Under the pieces are notes generated by a model. That model saw only the letters and a program-made list of their open reading frames with translations. It did not search any database and had not been told where the DNA came from. Below, piece by piece: positions 55,855-64,000 of a DNA stretch of 64,000 nucleotides; positions within the stretch are counted from its first letter, which is position 1; every line of letters starts with the position of its first letter. Made by a program: the position numbers and the translations under genes. The stretch comes from Cryptomeria japonica (lineage: Eukaryota > Streptophyta > Pinopsida > Cupressales > Cupressaceae): the NCBI RefSeq assembly GCF_030272615.1, contig NC_081407.1, positions 154,951,548 to 155,015,547 of the forward strand. Reading direction: 5' to 3'.

Positions 55855-56260
55855 TAGGTAGGGCGCTGAAGCAAAGAGGTCAAGGAGGGAAGGAAAAGTT
55901 GTGAATTCCTTCCTTAGGTGAAATAGCGCCCAAGACATGATCATGGCGCCAAACAAGAGAGATGAAGGAAAATGAAAAGACAATGAAAATACATGACCCA
56001 AGCAAATTAGCGCCCAAGCACCGGATGGGGCGTCAAATCCATGAAGGCATGCTCAAACTCATGAATTCCTTCTCCATGGAGAATTTGCGCCCAAGGGTTC
56101 ATTAAGGCGCCAAAACACACAAGGCGTGGAAGATGGAGAAAATTCAAGATTCCAGGGAATGGAGGGATCAACGCCTTGGCCAAGGAAAGGATGTTGAAAT
56201 GGCTAAGTTAGGAAAAAAAATCAAGGATGAAATGATGAATTCCACCATGAAGAGTGAATT
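55855..56260. repeat. Tandem repeats with gcgccaaa core, U3 of unit J (right part)
   Basis: Four or five degenerate copies (gcgcccaag ... ggcgccaaa ... gaattcctt), continuing the array cut by H at 48121. Confidence 0.75.
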
Positions 56261-57131
56261 CCACGCCTAAGTTGGAAAACTGAAAATTTGTATAAGGCAT
56301 GTGAAAATCCATGTATCAAGGAAGGACATGGGAAGGATGAATTTCCTCTATCAAAATCAAAATTCCAGGCCCAGTTAGGAAGTTCAAAATTTTCTAAGGC
56401 ATGGAAATAATGAAATTCCTTCACCAAGCTGAATTCCACGTTCCACGCCTAAGTTTGAAAGTCCGGGATGGAAATTTCGAAGGCAAAGGAGAATTTCGAG
56501 GGTCAAGGAGGAATGGAAATGGAGGAAATCCCCTTGGGAATAATTTTGAAAAATCTTATTTTTTGACACCAAATCACATCCAAATTTCAAAAGTTTTACA
56601 GATTTGGATTCATAGGAAAATTCTCTCCCTCCTAAACGTGGAACCCTAATTTGGAAATTTTCCTAAAAAATAGGAGATGGTGGAAAATCATTAAAAAAAT
56701 CTCCTCCAAAGCAAGGAAAGTTCGAGAAACTTCAAGAAAATTCTTCATGGATCAAATTCTTCTCTCCTGACATTTTCTCGCCAAGTGGTAGTCGAGTCAG
56801 TGCACGTTGAATTAATGAAGCATCTCTTTGCATGCAGCCGTCACATATATGGCATTATGGCAGATTCCTTTTGCATGCAACTGTCTCGTTCAGGAGATGA
56901 TGGTGCATTTATGGCATCATGGACGATTTTCGCATTCATTGCATAGTGGGCACTTTTTTAAATGTAATGGTTAATTAATGCTTTATGGGTGCCATTCTCG
57001 GCCGGATTGTAATTAATTGTATATGGGCTTTATGGGATATTTATTGCTGTTTCCCACCTTGTTGCATCTTGAGTGGAGAATCTTTTGGGCAAACCCTATT
57101 AGGGTTTTGCATGTAATCATGGCCTAAGGCC

Positions 57132-57140
57132 TATATAAAG
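57132..57140 (+). promoter_or_regulatory. TATA box of LTR unit J
   Basis: tatataaag, about 830 bases before the unit's end, matching units G and I in position. Confidence 0.65.
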
Positions 57141-57969
57141 GGGTGACCCCCTCATTTGTAAAAAGAGGGAGACTTTTATGAAATTGTTGCGATAAGTTTT
57201 GAGATAATAACAGTGAAACATTGTTCTCTGATGGTGTCCGCTTAAGTTATTTTTCAAAACTTGCATGGTTTCACCTTCCTCACTTAGAGTATAATTTTAT
57301 TTTCTCAGTTGTTAGATAAAGTGCTTTGATTTCGATGGAGAATGTAATGGTGTTTGATGACTTCCCATGGTTCATACTTTTTGCATCTTGCTGATTGTAA
57401 GTTGCAATGTAAAGTTAGCCTGAACCCCCAAATTTATGCTAAGTTCGATTATGAATAGTTGTTTGGATTGCACCGTGTTGGGTATTCAAATGCACTTTCT
57501 CAATGTGAAAATCCTTCAACATCCTCAGAAGATTGCACCAGTTCTTGCAGAGTTGTAGTTGATCTTGGCGAAGCAGAGCTTGGTTTATTTGGAGTTCGTT
57601 CAGTAGAGCACTATCTGTTGATATCACTACCCTTAGGAGTTTTAGATCCTTCTAACCCTTTCCCCTTTCTTTTCAGTTCATTTTAGTTCGTTCAAAGCAG
57701 AAGCATCACCAAATTGCCATTTTTGATGATGGAGTTCCAGCCACAACAAAGAAGTGAAAGAATGATGCAAACGTAAGGCCCCTTGGATTACCGACAAACA
57801 CATCAGCCAACTGAGTCACGTCCGTAGCATAAAGGAACCTTGGAGTCGATTGTTTGAACTTTCTGCAATCTTAGCATGCAATCGCACTTTGATCAAGAGA
57901 GAGTGAAGTGATTGTTAGGCAACTCTATTCTATGTTCGACGTGGTCATAAAAAACACATCAACATTACC

Positions 57970-59130
57970 AACTGCAGTTAATTCTCAATTCCAACAGCCA
58001 ACTGTGGGCCTTCTCTTATAGAGAACATTTCGATTATTTTAAGATATAAACAATATTAACATGCCTGTAACTAGGGAGTGCAGAGATTTGCTTTCCTTGT
58101 AACTACTCCAGCCCCTATCTCTTTCTTTCTCTTCCTCTCCTTTCTCCAAGATAATTCCAATAGCCTTTTTCCTTTCTTTTTATTATACCACAAGCCATAT
58201 CTTTGCTACGTGGGAAGAGGGAGTTCTTTTCTCAATTTACAATTTTCTTTACCTTAGTATTTTTTTCTTCCTTCCTCTTCAAAAGTGGCAGAATTCTTAA
58301 GGTAGGTATTACCTTGGTTTCTGTCCCCATTTCCTCTTTTCCAGAAAGGCAGCTTAATAATAGTTTAAGAAGCATGAGCTTCTACGTACCTTTTATAGCT
58401 ACTTATAAAATTCTTTAAATTCCCCTTTCAGCCTTAGGTCCCACCATTAATCAAAGTGTTAAATAAATGATTTTATTCTTTCCTTTTAGCTTTGGTTCCC
58501 ACTGGTTCCTCCTTATCCCCAAGAAGAAGCATTAAAATATATTTAATGGGAAAGATTATTCGTAATATTACAATATTTTTTTATTGTTATAATTATTTAT
58601 TATTATTTTTAATATTACAAAATACTTTCTTTTTTGATCAACACATTTGTAGTGATATTTTTTATTCCCTTTTTATTTTGATAACAACTAAATATGTAAT
58701 ACACTTTTAAATTACCCTTTCTAATTCAAAATGCAGTTTGGAAAAATGATACTATGTGCTTTTGTGTTTATATTCTCACCCAAATTGCCCTCCGATTGCT
58801 AGACTCCTCTTCTTGGTGATACTCTCTCTTTAGTGAGAGTGTGTAGTTGTTTTGTCACTCCAATATTAGGAATAAAATTTTTCCGCTTCAAACAAAGGAA
58901 AGAAGATGGCTATCAACAATATTAACATTTCTATACAAAACTCAATCACATAACTATATATGCAATCACTAAAGCTTACTTATAATTGCCATAACTATCT
59001 CATTCTCCATATTGTTAAAATGGTTACTATAAACATACAAGGATATCATTACAAAACTTTAGGGCCAAATGTTATAATGGTTAGGTTTCATATTCAAATA
59101 AGCATCAAGCATGTCATTACAAAATTTAGA
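57970..59130. other. Intergenic AT-rich sequence, nothing recognised
   Basis: Pyrimidine-rich and AT-rich sequence without supported genes. It is the right flank of unit J. Confidence 0.5.
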
Positions 59131-59794
59131 GCCGAGTCATAATTAGGGTTGTGACAGTTTGTATGTAAATGAGGCAAGTTTGATGAAGAAACTCCAAAAC
59201 TAACTGCCATGAAGTAGGGAATCTCATATCTGTAAAATGATGAAGTGTACTCCCCTTCCAAACCCAAGCACAACAATAACAAATAAATAAATAGAAAATG
59301 CAAAAAAGAAACATTTGCTTTCTATTATCCCAATGAAAAGAAATTGCAACATTCAGAAAATAACATGCTACAGCCACATGGGCTTTCTCATCACAATATC
59401 TTGCAAGCTAGAGCCACAATATGCACTATTGGAATTGTGTTCAATAGCCCCCGTTCACCTTCTTTTTTTGGAATGTATAATAGCCGTAGAAAATTGTGGA
59501 AAGTGAAATCCCCTATTTCTGGGTGCCAAAAGACTAATCGACCACTTTCTCACTTCATAAATTCACTTTATGTCTATAAAATAAGTCACTTTATTTTTAT
59601 ATTTTATTTTATTCCATAAAGTGACTAATAATTTTTCTCCAAAAAGTGACTTTATTATATTTTATTATTTTATTTAAGTCACTTTTAATTAAATTAATTA
59701 ACATAAAGTAATCCTTTTGATTTAATTTTGTGGACAACTTTATGAATAATTAATCTAATTAATTTATTCCAATCTAAAAAATGGGGACATTACA
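59131..59794 (-). repeat. LTR end of the TGTAATGTCCCC family (unit L)
   Basis: In minus sense it starts TGTAATGTCCCCATTTTTTA at 59794 and runs into AT-rich sequence (aaagtgac repeated several times at 59575-59690), similar in layout to the start of unit E. The lower boundary was not found, so the start given is a guess. Confidence 0.5.
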
Positions 59795-60255
59795 AGATGC
59801 AAGTTGTCGAGGTGTCCTAACTTTACTTCTTCCATGCCATGTAGAAACCTTTTTGGCTTATAAATAGAAATCTGAATCTTCTTTGGAAGATAAGCTGTTT
59901 AAATGTATATGAAACCATTTGATAATCATCCTCATATGTTTTGGCAACCGAATTGTTACTGAATAAGACTGGTGCGTTAGCTTGTTGGTCTCCAAATAAG
60001 GCTTCTGGAGATTGATATTACAATAATTGAGGATAAGAATGGGTCCATAATTAGTGAATCATCTCATAGTTCATTGATTAAGTCAAATCCCCCATGTTAT
60101 ATCGTTGTGAGTTTGGGATGTTGGGAAGCATGGTTAAGATATAGCTCCTATAAAATATTGATAGATGATTTGATTGATAGTAACTTAAAATTGCAAATAA
60201 CTCTCTCATATCCAGTCATCTAGGTTTACTCTTAAAGGTTCCATTCAAATTTAAT
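59795..60255. other. Intergenic sequence, nothing recognised
   Basis: No supported feature. Confidence 0.45.
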
Positions 60256-60261
60256 GCCACA

Positions 60262-61267
60262 TTCCTCTTTGGAGCTACGTTCCACGGAGTTTTGGGGACA
60301 AGGACAACAAGGGATGTGTTTCTAGTACAAAGGTACTTTTGGGCCAATTTTTAGGGGACGATTGTTAAAAAAATTGTGAAGTTTTTAAAAATATAGAGAA
60401 ATTTGAAATATCCATATCACTGCTAAAGCATTCATCATAAACTTTATAGATCCTTTGCGAACATGGGTAATTGAATAGAAATCATGGGTATTTTATTACT
60501 TTTTGCATTATGAAAATGCCATTTCTTGCCAACTATGACTTAACTTGTATTCAACACTATAATGAACATTGAATATAGCATGCCAACTTTGTTAATGGCA
60601 GTCCTTGTATACTAAACAAGTTGTCCATTGTATGAAACAAGATAATCCTTGATTGTGGCTTTGACTATGAAGATGTAGAGATTTGCAATAGGGGATATGT
60701 ATTTTGTAGATTTTGTGATCATGATTCATCATTGGTTTAATACTTGGTTAGACTTATAGTTTGATGGGGGTTTGGGGGCAATGCCCCTAATGGGGTGAAG
60801 GGGCAGCGCCCCTAGTGGGGTTGAGGGGTAGTGTTCCTCGTGGGGTCAGGGGGCAGCCCAAATTAACACCTTCAAAACCACACAAATCTTCATGGCGAAC
60901 ACCATTTTCATATTTTTTTGTAAATCCTAGTGGGCACATCATAAATCAAACAAGCATTGAAAGTTGTAAGTTTTTTTTCTTAAAATTATATAAAATTGTG
61001 CCTGGGTATGTTAGGGGATGGCTAGCCCTCCCAAGATTGATGGGGGATGTTGGAACGTCCTCTAGTCATTTTGGGGACAGCTAGTCGTCCTCTATGTCCC
61101 TTTTCTGTTTCTTGGCCATCCTTGAAACATTTCTGATTTGTGGCTGAAAAGGGTGGCGGGGAGGGGACATTCCTTGGCCATCTCTGAGTCCCCAAAACAT
61201 TTCTGGTACAGGGATGAGGGTACCAAGCCAGGGGACATGTCCTCATGGAACATAGCTCTGGAGAGGT
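60262..61267. mobile_element. Putative terminal-inverted-repeat DNA element
   Basis: The left end (cctctttggagctacgttcc, about 60264) and the reverse complement of the right end (cctctccagagctatgttcc, about 61265) match at most positions. Further inside, ggggacaagg...gtgtttctagtacaaagg on the left parallels the inverse of the right side near 61185-61245. This suggests a non-autonomous cut-and-paste element of about 1 kb with long degenerate inverted repeats. No transposase and no clear target duplication were found, so the class is open. Confidence 0.5.
60763..60862. repeat. GC-rich minisatellite (ggggcagcgcccc)
   Basis: About four copies of a 25-base unit with the palindromic core ggggcagcgcccctagtggg. 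The overlapping plus-strand frame at 60815 is not taken as a gene. A similar motif occurs in element H near 54690. Confidence 0.85.
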
Positions 61268-61798
61268 CAAGATTGATTTTCAGTTTGCATCCATTCATGT
61301 AAGAACATCTATTATGGTATAAACTTATAAAAACTAAGTAAAGAGAATTAGCATCACAGTGATAGGCTTGCAGTATTTTAGAAAAATAAAAAAATTATTC
61401 ATTTTTATCTCTAGTTCTACAAGCATTTATAACTTTACTCATTTCAAGTTTAGCAATTAGCGTTGATTAGCCCTATAGATTTAGCATAAAATGTTTGGCA
61501 TCCACTTCCTTTTTATAGGAATATGTCATTTTGAGTTGAAGGTAGAACTCTTTTGTCATCAACAAGGAATTCGTTAAATTCAAAAGATTCAAGTCTGCAA
61601 GTATTTAGAGTTTGAGCGATCCCATTATGTGCTAAGGTCTAAACTGGTTTGACATAACAGCAATAATCTTATGAATGCTCTAAATTTAAGAGAAGTCTCA
61701 TGCTTCTGGAATTTTCATTTGGGTAACTGTAGTGTAAAAACACTCACTGCAAAGAGAAGCATAGCTTTATGCTATAAAATAAATTATGGCCTTGAAGG

Positions 61799-61985
61799 AT
61801 TGATAGAGCACACAGACTAAATTGTTAAGTAAAGGCTGCAGACTTAATTATATGACAGCTACTATCCTCATCAACTGCCAATCTCAATTGACACTTAATC
61901 CAACTGATAAAGCACGTAGATTAAATTGTTGAGTAAAGGTTGCAGGCTCAATCTTATGACAGCTGCTATCCTCATCAACTGTAGC
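61799..61985. repeat. Tandem duplication of about 75 bp, with spacer
   Basis: Copies at about 61799-61879 and 61912-61981 share gataaagcac-taga-taaattg, ttaagtaaaggctgcag and tatgacagct-ctatcctcat. They are moderately diverged. Confidence 0.85.
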
Positions 61986-62927
61986 CATTGATTTCCATGT
62001 AGTGGAGCAGATGCCAATTATCATTCTCAATGTTTCGATTAAAACTGCAGTCGACCTGTTACAGTGATGCCACTTTTCTCTTGAATCATTAGATATAGTG
62101 CTGCATCAAGATATCAAACAAACCACATAAACTTGCAAGTTTCTGTTTAAGGGTGATAGTGCAATCTCATACCATTGGGTGGAAGGCAACATGGTGTGGC
62201 CAGTGAGCCCTAGATGTTTTGAAGGAAAACAAAGAAATGAAACAATATGGGTCTGAAAGTGTAAGGCTCCCTTTCTAAGCATTGACAGCTTGGTAGCCAT
62301 TAACCTATTCAGGGGTTCCTGTAGGCTAATTTGGTTTATTAGGGAACCTTTTTGTGACTTGGAGACCGTTTAGTCCAACTTATCTGGCATTAATAGGTGT
62401 TGTCTCGAGCTTAGTTTGGTAAGATTTGTGTTATGATACTTTCTGGAGTGATTTTAAATAGTTAGTTTGTTTTTACCATATTAAGTGACAGTTTGGACAC
62501 CAACTTGGTTAGTTGGCAGTGGTTTCACTTCAGATGGTCTGTGGTTGCATTTAATGTTGATTTGAGTGGCGATATTTGGTGACCGAGGGAATTATTTTAA
62601 ATAATGCTGATGTTTTAAGTTAAATTAAATATTTAACTTAAAGCTTTTTTTAATATTTTAAAATGACTTTATTAAATGGCGTCTAGGGGATAGAAAAGTT
62701 GATTTAAGTTGAATTTAAAGGGGGACGCCTACATGGAAGACATAAGAGAGTTTAAAAATAAATAGAATAAATTTTATTTCCCAAGCTAGGCATGGGACTT
62801 GGAAAACAGATAAATAGTCTCCTTGAGCTCATTTTGGCATTCATGTTTTGGAAATTTGATGAGAAGATATTGCTGGTTGAACAAAGTTCTTCCAAGGGCT
62901 TTGTGAGGACAAAAACCTTCATGGAGG
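61986..62927. other. Intergenic sequence, nothing recognised
   Basis: No supported gene. AT-rich around 62590-62780. Confidence 0.45.
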
Positions 62928-64000
62928 ACATCTGTAATGTCCCGTATTGTAAATGCTCTATTTTTTGCCCTAAAATCACAATTTCGAGTAACTTTCCTAC
63001 TAGAGTTAGGGACATAAACTTAATCATAAGATACCTCTAACTTATTGAGGAAATTCAATCATAGGGAAGCTAGGATAAGGTGACTCGATAGGGTGTCTTA
63101 GAGATCCTCTACCCTAGGCCCAAGAACAGATATACCATCCCTCTTGGCCTCATGTGGCTCATGCCATCCATATGAGGTGGTGTACCAAGTGAGGTGTCCT
63201 ATACACATTCCCCCTCATCTTGCCATCGATTTCCCACTTCCTATGATCAAACTCCTTGGTGTGTTAATTCACCATGATAGAGGGATGAGGTGTATTCATA
63301 ACAGGGTGCCCCGGAAGCCCATCTCTTCTAAGCCCAAAGGCAGTACCCCTTGTACCTTGTTGGCCTCATGGAACCATTCGGTCACCACCATGAGGTGGCA
63401 TACCTAGAAGAGTACCCCATCTCCGTACCCCTCTTCTAATCCCTCATTTCCTCTACCATGTCTGACATAAATCACAACATATCATGAAACAGTAATGAGC
63501 AGATACAATTAATAATTACTATGCTATGTTAAGCAGCCTAAACAGAAATGTATCATTAATGACTGTGTGCAGGTATATATATACAATTTTCAATATGCCA
63601 TATATAGAGAAATCATACCACACTACAATATTGGATCGGAGTGCTGTTTATTTCAATATCTTATGTAAAGCCAAATCTGATTCATTTTGTGGTTATTGAA
63701 TTCTCTTCCTTGATTGATGGATTGTTGTTGAATGAGTGATTGATTGATTGGGTGAATTCATTTGATTGTATGATTTGAGGTATTGGTGAGTGATAATGTA
63801 ATGACGCACTGGTTTGATATATTGGAGAATGGTGATTGAATGAATGCTGATCTGATAGAATGATTTGTTGATTGTTATTTTCTTGATTTTCTTGATTGGA
63901 ATGATGATTGATAAGTGATCCTTGAATGATTTGGAATGATCTCTTCAAAATTTCATTGGTGAAATGAAAGGGTCAGCACCTTTCACAAGACTTGAGTCAC
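62928..64000 (+). repeat. Start of an LTR of the TGTAATGTCCC family (unit M), runs off the window
   Basis: Starts TGTAATGTCCCGTATTG at 62933, the same terminus as unit E, with ACATC at 62928-62932 as the candidate left target duplication. No right end occurs before 64000. The short open frames in it are not supported as genes. Confidence 0.55.
63705..63925. repeat. Low-complexity tgattg-rich stretch
   Basis: tgattgattg-type words recur irregularly. The minus-strand open frame here is Asn/His/Gln/Ser-rich as a consequence. Confidence 0.75.

Larger units (their letters stand above)
46992..57969 (+). mobile_element. LTR unit J with TSD TTACC, hosting element H
   Basis: The unit starts TGTTGTGACC at 46997 and ends ACACATCAACA at 57964, with TTACC on both sides (46992-46996, 57965-57969). 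Removing H and one ACACT leaves about 3.2 kb. It has no PBS or ORF but a TATA box (57132), so it is a solo LTR. Its terminal 850 bases match units G and I (shared blocks: ggttcatac, gttagcctgaac, tgctaagttcg, gaaaatcctt, gattgcac, ccttg-tt-c-g-aaacacatca). Its U3 holds its own repeats. Confidence 0.87.

Noticed and set aside
60815-61298. Short ORFs across the GC-rich minisatellite
   Set aside because: Reading frames follow the repeat and inverted-repeat structure; no conserved motif.
1-64000. tRNA genes suggested by tggtatcagagc- and tggcgccgttgcc-type words
   Set aside because: These are primer-binding sites complementary to tRNA 3' ends, each sitting just inside an LTR; no cloverleaf follows.

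Overview
The window looks like nuclear DNA of a seed plant with a very large, repeat-choked genome, most like a conifer or other gymnosperm. The reasons are a low gene density (one credible host gene in 64 kb), AT-rich composition, plant-type LTR retrotransposons with tRNA-iMet or tRNA-Asp primer sites, a plant L1-type LINE with an RNase H domain, and old multi-level nesting. No rRNA, tRNA, CRISPR or bacterial feature was seen. Boundaries below were placed by eye from TG...CA termini, 5-bp target-site duplications (TSDs), primer-binding sites (PBS) and protein continuity.

Layout. 0-7 kb: a decayed Tat-type Ty3/gypsy pol fragment (421-1740), a broken coiled-coil ORF on the minus strand (2957-3511), tandem repeats, and a diverged LTR (from 6177). 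8.2-12.1 kb: a minus-strand Ty1/copia element keeping gag and protease only. 12.77-13.98 kb: a clean solo LTR with TSD GATAA. 14.80-15.60 kb: the one plausible host gene, an intact 265-codon ORF with an MBD-like/DUF7081-like N-terminal region. 16.3-19.6 kb: a minus-strand gypsy element with gag-protease only. 20.5-27.4 kb: a 6.8-kb LTR element with no coding capacity, containing a second nested 1.08-kb LTR (TSD AAGCC).

28-45 kb: a minus-strand LINE is split by LTR element F (30984-41766, TSD TTAAG). F is in turn split inside its protease region by unit G (33301-40398, TSD GAGTG). Removing each insertion plus one TSD restores reading frame in the host element, so the order LINE, then F, then G is well supported. 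G behaves like a single LTR. It has a plant LTR-type end with its own TATA box, but about 1,200 codons of a degraded, unrecognised protein sit in its U3, upstream of that TATA box.

47-58 kb: a second three-level nest. LTR unit J (46997-57964, TSD TTACC) contains retrotransposon H (48127-55849, TSD ACACT, tRNA-Asp PBS), which contains LTR unit I (52328-54333, TSD GTATG). G, I and J are related LTRs that share their R-U5 part and termini, but each has a different U3 filled with its own tandem repeat. H keeps gag, four zinc knuckles and protease, then jumps from the protease-RT linker to the integrase C-terminus.

58-64 kb: LTR remnants of a TGTAATGTCCC family, a putative terminal-inverted-repeat element with a GC-rich minisatellite (about 60.26-61.27 kb), and the start of another LTR running off the right edge.

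A common theme is that every LTR element with recognisable genes keeps gag or gag-protease and has lost reverse transcriptase and the integrase core. If they ever moved in this form they must have depended on proteins supplied in trans.
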